Positions 1 to 11,172 of a DNA stretch of 21,560 nt are shown here, piece by piece; the first letter of the stretch is position 1, and every line of letters begins with the position of its first letter. The position numbers and the translations under genes are program-made. Where the stretch lies: the NCBI GenBank assembly GCA_002803225.1, contig NXFV01000924.1:1-21560 (forward strand), in the 5' to 3' direction. Under the pieces are notes generated by a model. That model was given only the letters and a program-made list of their open reading frames with translations. It made no database searches and was not told the DNA's origin. The DNA comes from Gamarada debralockiae (lineage: Eukaryota > Ascomycota > Leotiomycetes > Helotiales > Hyphodiscaceae).

Positions 1-863
1 CGATCTCACCCGATTAATCCGACCCGATATCTGACCCGATATCTGAAGGCTCCGTAGACTCGTCCGTAAGGTACATGTGTACGAGCTGTACAGAGCTCTA
101 TATATACAGGCTCTACTGCAGGTAGAACTGGAATAAGAATCAAGAAAAGTACACCTGAAATATCACTTCACCGAAGCTCTTTCACTAGCGTCCACGTGAC
201 CCTGCCCTGCCCCACTAAGCAATAAATCTGACAGTGGAGCGTTAGTATCACAATCACGTGATGACTAAGCACCCTAAGCTCCCGTGGCCTTGTACTTAAA
301 CCTTAAGCCTCTGCGTTGCTTTTACTTCTTTTTTCTCCTCCTAATACAATCGATAATAGACCAAGAACTGGTTCTTTGAGTGCCTTGTATCCGTTGTGAT
401 TAGATTTGACCTGGTAGCCCCTTTGTCGACTACGCTCTCTACCCTTCTCAATATGAATCGTTTTAACTTTTCCACCTTCACGTGATAGGATGAGGGAAAG
501 ATTGTCGACGACAAAGGATGAGGAACTTTTGGGGTCACCCGGGCAAAACATAGTGGACGGAACGTATGTCGGGATATTTCTGGGTTATAGATTTTGTAAT
601 TTGTTAAAGAATCGGTTATTTTTGAGTAAATATCAGCGCTCTATAAATACAGGGGAAGACCCACCAGTAGGGAAAGAAACCTAAATAGCTAGAGCAGTAA
701 TTGAAGGAGCTTCCCATCGTCCCTATTCCGAAAACAATGCAACGTCTCGCTATTTAACAACGCCTCAACGGAATCCAGAACGCCTCCCTCTCTTTCACTT
801 CACATGCTTTCCTCCTTCATCCTCAACTAATGTGGCCTGACTTGGCTCCGCACAAATTTCATG
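1..863. other. Intergenic region, no supported gene
   Basis: This is the 3' flank of the ABC transporter and the window edge. It starts with a short degenerate tandem repeat in which ACCCGAT recurs three times (8-39), including a 12-bp unit repeated perfectly at 21-44. TATA-like stretches occur near 100-112 and 640-650. CACGTG sites lie at 193, 255 and 479. One 82-codon ATG reading frame on the minus strand (303-551) has no recognisable domain and is not called. Confidence 0.6.
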
Positions 864-3800
864 TTATCCGTCAATCTGTCCCTCCGTCTTCTCACTAGCA
901 GCCACAGCTGTAGTGGGCATAGACTCTGGGCGTCCCACTCCCGCCAAAGCTGCCTCACCAGCACCCTCCTTCTCTCCATTGTCGACAACGATAGGCTCGT
1001 TTTGCTCCTTGGCTTTTTTGGGAACTCTAACCCACCAATACAGAAAAATAGCTCCGACAACATTGAAAACAATGAACGCCCACATGATGCCAAAATTCCT
1101 CCACCTCAAGGAATAACTCAGACCCAAGCCCTCCAGCAACGCATTCGTCTCCCTCACGGTACAAAAATCACAGTTCGTCGTCGCTTCCGGATTATTGACA
1201 TATCCTCCCGCAAAAGAAATGTAGTTGGCTAAGTATTGACCACAAGTGCTGCCGTTCGGAGGATCGAAGTGCAAATATTCGATATCGGAACAAGTGACTA
1301 GAGCATTTGCGAGTCCCGTGGAGAGAATGCCGTCCACGAGGTAGGTGAACGGACTGACTCTATACATGAAGATCCAAAATCCGGGGAGAGCGGTTGGACT
1401 GGCAAGTACGCCACAGAATATCAGACACATCGAAAACAGCATGTTTGCGAGATTGCTGCCTGCTTCAGCTGTCTCGATGCCTGCTATAACCATATCCGCG
1501 AATGTCGAAGTGAAAATTAAGAACACCCAAATGAAGAGGAAGAAGAGCCCGCCGCGTTCAACGGTTTGGCCGGCAGCGACGGCATTCTTGTACATGCCTA
1601 TTGGGTAATAGAACGAGACGAAGATGATAACTGCGCAGAGGGTATTCCAAGGCAGTTCGACGATAATGTTACTCGTGATGAAGACTTGCCAAGAATACGT
1701 TTTTGAGGGTCGTTCGCGGACTTCGTATAAAGAGCGTTGGGTAACGAAATGGGGCATGATCTGCTGGACTAAATTACCGAAAATGGTAAAAAGCATGAAG
1801 ATGCTAAGTAGTTGGTTTTGCGTTCCTTGGAGAGAGACGGGTGTATTGAACAAGGAGAAGCCGATGAAGAGGTAAGATACAGTAACCAGGAGGAATTTCG
1901 AATAAAGATAAGAAGGAGTGCGCCAGTACTGTTCAAAAACTCGAGTAAGTACGACGGGGAGTTGGGCTGTAAATGGTGCAGCGTATTCTTTGAGCGCGTC
2001 AGGGTCGTCGTTTTGGATCGGCCTTTGTGAGAGTTCGGATTTCATGACTCGGAGTTGGCGTTTGACTTCTTCACGCTCGGGTGACTTATTCCAGGTAGAC
2101 ACCCAGTCTATTACAGTGTTTGAGCCAGGAGCTGCCCCGATCACATCCAGCATCCATTCCGCGGGGTTTTCCTCCGCACCACAGGGACGAGAACCATTGC
2201 GTTCGAAGTAAGACGTCAGCGTTTTGCTACCCTTGCCAATATCTCCGAAGTAGACAGTATGGCCACCTTTGGCAAGGAACAGCAATCGATCAAATTCTTG
2301 GAATAAGATTGCTGATGGTTGGTGGATAGTACAAAGAATTGCTTGGCCGTTATTCGCGAGCTTTCGCAAGAGACTACAAATAGACCATGCAGTTTGAGAA
2401 TCGAGTCCGGATGTAGGTTCGTCGAGAAAGAGTAGAAGAGCAGGTTTCGCAGCCATCTCTACTCCGATGGTCAGGCGTTTACGTTGCTCGACATTCAAGC
2501 CTTCTCCTGGCACACCAATAATGGCATCGGCGTAGGATTCCATTTCAAGTAGTGTGATGACTTCATCAACATAAGCAATGCGCTCCTGGCGCGGGATAGA
2601 GTTAGGTTGTCGGAGCACAGCTGAGAATGTGAGTGCTTCGCGGACAGTAGAGGTTGCCAAATGTAAGTCTTGCTGCTGGACATATCCGGTTTTGCGTTGG
2701 AAGCCGGAATCACAAGGGCGGCCGTCAACATACTTATGTCCTGTAACAACACCCATTGTAACCCGAGAAGCAAGAACATCGAGGAGAGTTGTCTTGCCGG
2801 CCCCAGATACACCCATCAATGCTGTTAGTGTACCAGGTTTGACCCAACCGTCTACATCGTCCAGGAGACGTCGAGGCTCTTTCTTGATCTTGATGTCGTA
2901 ATTTATTCCATCCCAGTGAAATATGGCGGTTTGTTTCTGGATATTGACTGGCACCTTGGTTTCGGTCTTCGCAGCGACTACCATATCCCGGTCGGCTCTG
3001 TCTGGTGAAGCTTCCTCGATGTCTTTCTTCGCAGCTTTGATCTTCGGGGCCTTGGTACGGGGGAATAATAAGACCTCGCCTTTGGATTTTTGAGCACTGA
3101 TATATTCTGTGCACAGAAGGTAGAAGGCACAGAAGAAGACAGTCAGTGCCCAAAGAATGCCAAGATTCCTGTCAATGTTAGTGCAAGGTTGCAACAGGGC
3201 AGATGATTACTTGCCTCCAGAGATGCGAAGGGTCATATCGGTAATTAACAATAAGGTAGGTATTTCCATCAACAAAATCTGCGCCAGCGGCTGCCCCAGT
3301 GGTTGAACAGATCTTTTGTTCCGGACTGACATCCAAGTACCCTGGGCCAGTCGGTACGTATGCACTGCAAGGGATTTGCCTGTTCCGGAACTCGTTTATC
3401 ATCAAAGCTTCAAAGCCATATGCAACGGGATCGATATAATTGATCCATCGGAACCAAGGAACCATATCTCTGACAGGGACAGCAAATCCAGTGTACAGGA
3501 CCAAAGCCAAGATGAGGACAGCGGAGGGTGCCATTGCTTGCGATACCGTTCGAGAGAGAGCGCCAATTGTGCGGAAAACCATAGACATAGATAGGACGAC
3601 GGTAAAACTGAATAACATGTAGATGAAGAACGCTTCCGGGGTCCGCCTCAAGTTCGTCATGAAATACAGAACTACGTTGAAAGTCACAGCTGTGACGATT
3701 TTCTGTGGTAAGTCTGCAATCATTCCGGCTATGGCCTCGGCGAAGGGATGGTAAAAGGCATATTTCGATTGTTTCTCGACGATGGGACGCTGGGCGTATA

Positions 3801-5948
3801 GTGTTTGAATCTACCAAATTGTTAGCGCCGACTAAAAATTTGTATACTAGGACACATACTTCCAACATGGAAGAGAAAGCGCTGAGGAGAATTGCGAAGA
3901 AAAGCAGTGCGCCCCTATTATATAGCGAGGCGGTGTCATTATTCAAATTGAAAAATACACTGGCGACAATCAAGCCCATGATGTTATTGCCCAGAACCCC
4001 AATGAGTAATATTGACATGTCACCCCGTATTCTCCAGAAAGAACGTTTCATGCAAAGCTTGATCTGCATTGCGACGGATATGGTGTAAGGAGACTTGACG
4101 CGTTGATGTTTTGCTTGCTGGGCTTTCCTTGCCTGCTGAAATTTTTGGAGGTGATGGCCATCCGAGATAGGGAATTCTTGGTTATAAGCATCGATCTCTT
4201 GGATTAGGTGTGCATGGTCATTGCTTTCCAGCCAGCGTCTCTCAAATTCCTCCGCGGTGTGCGGTACACGAGCTTCCCAGCCGTCACGAGCTGTTCGTTC
4301 TGAAGGGCTGGTTAACGAAGTCAAGAAATCGGCTGTAGTCTGTCGCTCAGGGCATACGAAGCCCATCTCGAGGAAAAAGTTCTTTGCAGCATCCTTGTGA
4401 CCGAAATAGATTTGTCGTCCCTCGTAGAGGACTGATACTTTATCGAAGGTCTAACAGGATTAGCCCATGATCAAAGCAGGATTGAGGCATTGTCTGACAT
4501 CGTAAATAGCTTGGGAAGCTTGGTAAATGGCAACCACACATGTAGCACCGGTCAAATCTGAAGATAAGCGTAAGGACTTGACAAATTCCAATGCTGTTGC
4601 ACTATCCAACCCTCTTGTACTATTGTCCCAGCATTGCAGGGGACTACCTCCTAATGCTGCTTCAGCAATACTGACGCGTTTTCGCTCGCCGCCAGATACC
4701 CCGCGAACTGTAATGGTTAGCATTTAGATCAGGGGTACGGGGTAGACCAAACATACCAAAATCATTACCAACTTTAGTGTTGATTGTGTGCGACAACCCA
4801 AATACTGCCATTACCACGTCCCTACAATGCGTGGCATATTGTTCGCGAGTCACTCCGGGTGGTCGATTTTCAGGAGCTCGAGCCTCAGCCGCGAATGCAA
4901 GAGTTTGCCCAACGGTCAATTGTGGGAAATGGACATCGACTTCCGCTTGATAGATTGCCTCGCCTCTGAAGTTCTGTGCTCGGAGTTAGCATTTACCTAA
5001 CGAGAGGGCAAAGTTGCTCTGAGAATTACATACCTTGTGCATGATCTCCTTGGGGATACCTGGCCAAATTAGCAGCGCACAACTTCAGACAACAAAAGAA
5101 TGCACCTTGATAGTTGATCTGGCTTGAATCATCTATGAAGAAACCATGGGTCTCTCCAGATATAGTCTTACTATTCAGCATCTTGGAGTCAGTGTTACTT
5201 CTTGCGGAATTGATCCAGAGTCCCGCGAAAGACCCAGGAGAAGCGAGGATAGGAGTAACATCTCCTCGCAACTCCTGAAACGCTGTGCAATAGGAAGAAA
5301 GGATAGAACACGAACAGGAGCGTCGAACAACCACTAGAACTCGGATTAGCATTGTGAACAATTTTGAGAAGTTGGGATAAAGTGCCTTCCCGGACGCCCA
5401 AGAACCACCAACATCTCTCCGCTCTTGACCAAGCCATCAAAATTCCTGAGTATCTGAATCTTCGTCTTCCCCTTATCACCTCTGAACCTATTGAAAAGAC
5501 TGGTGATCGCCAGCGGATAATTCCCAAAGGTCTTCTGATAATCCGTAGGCTGGCCAAATCCGTGCACATTTAAGTTTTTGTATGAAACTCCAGCAACTCT
5601 CGCTGGATACCGTTCCGGATCTCTAGAAGCAATACCAATCAAGGTCTTTATCCAGGCTCGCTGGCTGAAGCTACCAGAATGGGGATTGAGTAATGGGTCA
5701 TCGGTTGTCTCGAACGGGTTGACATAGTGACCGTCGGCGGTCTTGATCGAGTGTTGTGTGAAAGTCCTGGCTAGTTTTGTGACTGTCTCGTCTCGTTCCG
5801 CATTGGAGTCATTATCCTCGGGGGGTAGCAGAGCAGCTGGCTGCTCAATCTTCTCATCATACGTGCCTTTGCCTCCTCCAGAAACGAAAACCCCCATATC
5901 ATGAACAACGCCTTGTGCCTGAGGGATTGCACCCCATGGTGCAGACAT
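864..5948 (-). CDS. PDR-type ABC transporter (ABCG full-size, nine exons)
   Basis: This is an ATP-driven plasma-membrane exporter of the fungal pleiotropic drug resistance family. Proposed exons on the minus strand are 5948-5386, 5333-5316, 5170-5106, 5059-5034, 4973-4757, 4707-4499, 4450-3860, 3810-3215 and 3168-864. They join without a stop into 1529 residues, a normal PDR length. NBD1 has the family's usual degenerate Walker A GRPGSGCSTLLK (184-195), signature [10 protein letters not shown] (300-309), WDNSTRGLD (323-331) and Tyr358 where most ABC proteins have the switch His. NBD2 is canonical: Walker [10 protein letters not shown] (881-889), LNVEQ (986-990), Asp1011-Glu1012 and His1044. 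A hydrophobic multi-span domain follows each NBD. The last external loop carries the family's Cys pattern, including CDFC. Odd points are the 18-nt second exon, two GC-AG introns, and weak donors GTTCGT and GTCAGA. The substrate cannot be predicted. Family call is near certain; exons 2-4 are inferred from homology logic. Confidence 0.95.
3169..3214 (-). other. GC-AG intron in the ABC transporter (intron 8)
   Basis: The 46-nt intron starts GAG|GCAAGT, the classical GC donor context, and ends TTGACAG. It joins DPSHLW to [13 protein letters not shown] in frame. The nearby GTAATC donor would throw exon 9 out of frame. A CACTAAC branch site lies 11 nt upstream of the acceptor. Confidence 0.85.
5316..5333 (-). 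other. 18-nt microexon encoding most of Walker A of NBD1
   Basis: The exon before ends in GRPG plus two bases of a Ser codon, and the later exon begins with [10 protein letters not shown]. The residues that every PDR transporter has between them are encoded only here. Splicing 5385-5334 (GC-AG, 52 nt) and 5315-5171 (GT-AG, 145 nt) restores GRPGSGCSTLLKT in frame. Both exon borders split a codon after its second base. The donor GTTCGT is weak. Confidence 0.8.
5334..5385 (-). other. GC-AG intron in the ABC transporter (intron 1)
   Basis: The 52-nt intron starts AAG|GCACTT and ends TTCTAG. No GT donor nearby keeps the frame, while the GC donor gives the exact Walker A sequence. A CTAAT branch-like motif lies 10-15 bases before the acceptor. 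Confidence 0.75.
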
Positions 5949-6697
5949 GTTGTTTGTCTTGTTCCCAGTCGATGGAGTGAGTAGACAAACAATGAATGGC
6001 GTGAGGAAGAACGATGTTGTCGTACGTTGTAATTAACAAAGGACGAGAGGCTATCAGCTGTCAAATAATAAATAATCAATCTAACAAAATTTCCGCGAAG
6101 ATCGACGACGTGCATCTAAAGTACTATGCAGTGGCTGACGGCATATTCGGTACCCGGGTGCCTTCATATCCATAACACATCTTTCTTGGCTTGTACTTGT
6201 GGTTGCAAATCTTAATCCGAATACATATCGGAATATCTGTTGGACAATAGTGGTGCTTGGCTATGGTATTCAACTCATGACGACGGCCATTCTCCCTCGT
6301 TTCTAGAACGGATAGCCATGTTTCCGCCCATGGGATAAACTATCAAACGATAAATAAACATCACAGCCCTGTCAATTGCCACCAAAGGCCCTAGATTTAG
6401 AGGCACTTGTAGCTGCACTTTAAGGTTCTTGGCAACACTTCAGCCTTTCTTTTGTCGCCAAGGTTCACGAAGGAAGTGATGTGGCGCGAATGCGAGAAAT
6501 GCGAGAAATGCGAGCCAATCATCGCTGGCCTGGTGGGCCATCGCTCAGATCCGAAAGAATGCATATAACTGGCTCGGGAATTTTCACATCCGCCTGCCAT
6601 CAGCAGGTCAAATTGTTGATATATGCTGACCGTTCCTCTCGTCTGGTATCGAGAGAAAAGTCCCTCGATAAAGATTGAGCACAGTTCGGATGTGGTA

Positions 6698-6720
6698 CAG
6701 TAAAACCTGGTTATAACGAA
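6698..6720 (+). repeat. Left terminal inverted repeat of the MITE
   Basis: This 23-bp end is inverted relative to 6862-6884 with two mismatches, at positions 13 and 14 of the repeat. Confidence 0.85.
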
Positions 6721-6861
6721 CACGAAAAATCTGTATGGGCGAGGGCCCAAAAATTCGTTATATCCAGAGATCGTTATATAGAATTTCTGTCTTCCTACCC
6801 TGTAAAGCTTTTCGTCTCGTACGTTATATCGAGGGATTTGTTAGCGTTCGTTATATCCAGA

Positions 6862-6884
6862 TTCGTTATAGGCAGGTTTTACTG
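6862..6884 (-). repeat. Right terminal inverted repeat of the MITE
   Basis: This is the partner of 6698-6720. It ends ACTG and is followed by TA. Confidence 0.85.
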
Positions 6885-7309
6885 TAGTCAAGGTAATTCA
6901 AGTGAAGCTTTGGATACGCTCATGAAATTGGGGTTCTTCCGCCCCGCCAGGGCCAAGCCCAACTGCCCCTGTTAGCATCAACATCTAGTTCTACGCCCGA
7001 GTTGTATTATGGGAAAATTTGAATTGAAATTTGAGAGTCGATACAGTTTTATCGACATTATATTTCATTGAAGTCCCATTTTCGTCTTTTTGTCTGTAAC
7101 CACGTGTCGTGTCAGCCAATCAAGCTACCATCCCTGTATCATCCCAAAGCACTCACCGAAGTCAAAGATTAGTGAGGCTCTCAGCCTCGTCAATCCAACG
7201 ACAAAACACCAATGTTTTGCTGAAAACATATTGTTTCGACCTCTGGGATCCATCATAGTGGCCTTGCCGGGAACAAGCTAACGACAGGGCCATTGAACGT
7301 CGTAAAATT

Positions 7310-10300
7310 ATGTCTTCCTCCCCGTCCAGTGACGATACCCGTGTGGGGAGCGAGGTAGGACGCCTTCTACGCCAATTGGAGCCTAAACTAACGTCCACAA
7401 AGCAGGATGTACTCTCAGATGGGTTTATTGAGCTCATTCCAAATACCCACGATATATCTTACGTTTCGAAGCATATCCCCACCCTTGCAGACCTCACTGC
7501 TGACCTTGAGGCTGCTACACATGCTGTATGGTCCCGACGACACGAATCGAGGTACTCCAAAGTCTACGCCCTTTTTCTCCGATGGGAGAGCGACGATCTT
7601 GGAGTTGTGTCAGAATCAAATGATCTTCAACATGTATTCCAAGATCTGTATCACTACCAAGTGGAATCCTACAAGATACCAGACGAGAGACCGGACACTT
7701 CTCTCAAGCGCCGCATACTGCAATTCCTCGAGAACGATGGAAAAGATACATTACTCATAGTGTATTACGCTGGCCACGCGAAAAAGAATCAATCAAATAC
7801 TGCCCCGATGTGGCATGCGTAAGCTGAACCATCTCTCGCACAATCTCAGCCAAGCAGGTGCTGACTGAAGTACGAAACTAGCAATCGAAGTCCGCGATCT
7901 CCATCCCTAGCATGCGGAGGAATTCAGTCAATGCTAGAGGAAGCACACTCTGACGTCTTGCTCCTTTACGATTGTTGTCACTCGGCTGCGACCACCATCT
8001 CCCCTTCCATTGGCGGATACAAAGGCGTGACAGAGGTGATATCTGCCTGTGGCTATGAGACCATGGCTCCTCCGGTCTGCGAGCATTCCTTCAGTAAGGC
8101 GCTCACACAGATATTGGCCAGTGCATCCCAAGGGCCTCCATTCTCTGTTGGCGAGCTACATGTGCGGGTGCTGAACCGACTGATGTGTTGGACACCATGT
8201 TTGGTCCAGGATCAAGATAGAAAGTTTATCAGAGACATTGATGGTAAATTGGCATACGAGCGGCAACCACGACGAACCCCCATCTACACCATCATTTGTG
8301 AGACAGAACCACGCCGGAGCATTATTATTGCTCCACTCAAGCCGCCGGCCTCCATTTTAGAATCCTCGAGTACTTCCAATGATGCGGCAGGCTCCATTGC
8401 AACGCCTGCCAAGCCACCGGATAGACAACACGGTCCAGTGTTAAAGAGAAAACGATCGAGCGAAGCTGGCTTGAATACAACATGCGATTTGAAACGGCAG
8501 CGTTCGAATGAGAAAGAAATCGAGTATCCACAGGTTCTCCTCGCTATCCGTCTGGAGAGCGACACCTTTGATCAAGCGGCTTGGCTCGAATGGCTTCGAA
8601 TTGCCCCTCCGGAATGCAAGGATGTCAAGATAGAGGGTAGATACAGCAGCTTCTCTACACTTCTGCTTGTTCGAATGCCCGTCGCGACTTGGAATCTACT
8701 TCCAGAAAACCCAGCGTACAGTTTTGTTGGCTTTGTCACATCCGAGAACAAAGCTTGCAAACTTGACCATCTCGAGATCCCAACCACGTGCCCCGGGACC
8801 AATACGGAAATGACCTCTCTCTACGATCCCCAAATAAAGTGTGAGGTGGAAGAAAGCGGCAACTCGTCATCATGGGCCCCTAAACATCTAGCTAGCTCCC
8901 TTAGAGACGAAAAAGATTCAATGACTACAGAATTCCAAGCTGCCTCGCACCAGACTTCGTTGGAGCGGAGTCCAGAGAAGGCTGAGAATCCCTACTTCAA
9001 CGACCAAGAGACCACAAAGTTTGGTCAGAATTCACTCCGTCCTTCATTAATCTGGGATCTAGGGATGACAGTCATTGAACCAGATTGCGCGATATGTAGC
9101 CAGTCCGCAATCACACGATGCGACTGTGAGGTTAAAGGTCTCGATGTTGCGATCAGGCAGGCGGAGCAGAGGACGATGACAAGTGTGTTCAACGAGATAA
9201 GGTTTGTTCGCTTCCCCGGCGACTTTAGCCACATCCTTCCGTTTCCCCCTTCCTCTCTTTGTATCCTTATGTTTGATGTTTGCTGACGTTTGGCAAATAG
9301 GTCCTGGGTCCGTAGACACGCTCAAGACTGCATCCTCTCCTACTTTAGCACCCTCACTTCTCACAGGAAAGAACCCCACGCCTCACAGATTCACCGTATA
9401 ACTGAGCGTTTATCCCATTATCACCAAGCCCCGCCCCATCCCTCCGAAATTGCCGCCGCTGATGCAGAACTAAAGCGTGGAATCGATGAAGACTGGAGAG
9501 CATCCGTCCAACGCTATCCCCAGGTTTTGGAGTATTTTTATGGATTGGTTGGGTTGGGTTTACCTGGGGAAGAGGAGCCTTGTGTGCGAGACCCGCCTTT
9601 GAGTGTGCTAGCAGGCGAGAAAGGCGCGATCAATGCTCTCAAACGATCGCTCCCGTCTTCTTCTCCCAGCGTGGCTTCTAGTTCATTATCTTGCGACTGG
9701 TGGCTTCAAAAGGACACGCCAAAGTTCAACATGCAATTTGCCTCGCCTCCTGCCAGTATAGCATCTAGCTCGACTGGTGACAGAGTTATGAGAAAGCCTG
9801 TTGGCTCTAGGCAATCTAAAATTGCAAACGATTTGGCCGCGGCTGCCATCCATCCGAGCAGCACCAGCACTTCTGAGTCATCTAATGAATCCTTTAGGAT
9901 GGTAAATCGCTTGAGCCTCGAGACTGACAATACAGCGCACGACCACCCCTTGTACCAAAATGTTACTCCAAAAGCTGATGGCCTATACCATTGCCCTTGG
10001 GAGGGACAAGACGGCTGCATGCACAAACCTGAGAGACTCAAATGCAACTACGAGTATGACCCCTCTCACTCAGTTCAGGCCTGAGAGTGCTGACACGATG
10101 ACTGCAGTAAATTCGTTGACTCTCATTTGAAGCCTTATCGTTGCAAGATAGTCGCCTGTGAAAATTCCAGGTTTGCCTCTACCGCTTGTCTTCTTCGCCA
10201 CGAGAGAGAAGCACATGCAATGCACGGACACGGGGACAAGCCGTACCTCTGCACGTATGAAGGCTGTGAGAGAGGCGTGGCTGGTAACGGATTCCCCCGC

Positions 10301-10708
10301 CACTGGAATTTGAGAGATCACTTGAAACGAGTCCATAACGATGCGGGGCTATCTGGCAATAGCGAGGCTTACATCTCGCCTCCGACGAGTAAATCTGGGT
10401 CAAGAAAGAGAAAGTCTTCACCTTCTATTCCGTTCACTGCCAGCAAATCTACCGACGCGCAGACCACCAAACAACCTCAAGAGCCGAGCCAGATCGACAA
10501 ATACCATGAAAGCGAACAGAAACTCTTAGAGATAGTCAGACAACTTCAGGATCCAGAAAATTCCAGCAGTATGACATTGCTTCGCAGCGCGAGTGATTGT
10601 ATCAAGGTGATGGCGCAGACGATGGAGCAGACGATGGAGCAGACGATGGAGCAGACGATGGAGCAGACGATGGAGCAGACGATGGAACACATCAACGCCG
10701 TGATATAG
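7310..10708 (+). CDS. Caspase-like (peptidase C14) protein fused to C2H2 zinc fingers
   Basis: Proposed exons are 7310-7818, 7882-9201, 9301-10053 and 10108-10708, giving 1060 residues. Introns are 63, 99 and 54 nt; the first two carry TGCTGAC branch sites. Residues about 80-310 form a caspase/metacaspase-like fold: a strand (YSKVYALFLRW), the His motif YYAGHA (His156) and the Cys motif DCCHSA (Cys202 by the metacaspase DSCHSG pattern). Basic stretches near 357-361 (LKRKR) and in the C-terminal part suggest nuclear import. A WLEWL..STLLLVRMPVATWNLLPENPAYSFVGFV region and a CDCEVKGLDVAI..EIRSWVRR region match what I know as fungus-specific segments of such proteins. C2H2 fingers follow at about 845-960, and six TMEQ/TMEH units at 1032-1055. 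Cleavage substrates and DNA targets are unknown. It may act in fungal cell-death signalling. The catalytic dyad is seen; proteolytic activity is inferred. Confidence 0.88.
10619..10690 (+). repeat. 12-bp coding tandem repeat (TMEQ units)
   Basis: The unit ACGATGGAGCAG is repeated five times perfectly, then once degenerately as ACGATGGAACAC. It stays in frame as TMEQ x5 plus TMEH near the C-terminus of the caspase-zinc finger protein. The length of 12 bp keeps the frame whatever the copy number. The residue pattern suits a short amphipathic helix. Confidence 0.95.
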
Positions 10709-11172
10709 ACCAAGGAGGAGGCCAATAGATTGCCCCTCGAATTCGCGGAGGGAATTTCATGCACGAGGCTAGACGGCCCGACTTCTGCCTATCTTACTTC
10801 AGTATTTTAGATTTATATTAGTAGGTCTTTGCCACTATTGTTCCTTAGACAATTTTACCATGACTCGAAACCCTCAAGCATTTTCACGTGACCATCGACC
10901 AAGACAGATGCCTGGCAAAATTGTTGCTAGTCCTATCGTTTGAAATTTAGACTACATGGAACTTGATGCACAATAGTACTGGATTTGCATTTGCAAACAG
11001 TAGTTTGTGAAATCACGACGCCTGGGAGGAAACTGAGCTGATTTCACGTGACGGTCTGGATGGCTCTAGTGACTCGAAACCGACTTCATTATTATTCTAA
11101 TTACGTCTCTATATTGAGGAGCTCGTTGCTAGCTTGCACACATACCAATCCTTCAGTCGCGTCTCAAGCTCT
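10709..11172. other. Convergent intergenic region
   Basis: This lies between two convergent stop codons. It is AT-rich after 10790 and holds two near-identical TTTCACGTGAC sites (CACGTG at 10885 and 11045). No gene is seen. Confidence 0.7.

Larger units (their letters stand above)
6698..6884. mobile_element. 187-bp MITE with terminal inverted repeats and TA target duplication
   Basis: The left end (6698-6720) and the reverse complement of the right end (6862-6884) match at 21 of 23 bases and begin CAGTAAAACCT. TA sits directly outside both ends (6696-6697 and 6885-6886), the target duplication expected of the Tc1/mariner-pogo superfamily. It has no coding capacity, so it is a non-autonomous element. 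Inside, TTCGTTATATCCAGA occurs twice as a perfect direct repeat (6754-6768, 6847-6861), with two further CGTTATAT copies. The second copy overlaps the edge of the right repeat. The superfamily call rests on the TA duplication and the CAGT ends. Confidence 0.85.
5949..7309. other. Intergenic region between ABC transporter and caspase-like gene
   Basis: This is a shared 5' region between two divergent genes. It holds the MITE at 6698-6884 and a short tandem repeat at 6490-6516 (ATGCGAGAA repeated about three times). A CACGTG site lies at 7101, about 200 bp before the caspase-like start. No reading frame here has protein-like features. Confidence 0.7.

Noticed and set aside
303..551. 82-codon ATG reading frame on the minus strand
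   Set aside because: No recognisable domain, no neighbouring exon and no supporting signals beyond chance length.
3440..4088. Plus-strand frames antisense to the ABC transporter
   Set aside because: They are frame shadows of the transporter exons with no features of their own.
9204..9401. Separate gene starting at 9290 (ATGGCAAATAGG)
   Set aside because: The ATG lies inside the intron just before its acceptor; joining 9201 to 9301 continues EIR-SWVRRHAQD in frame.
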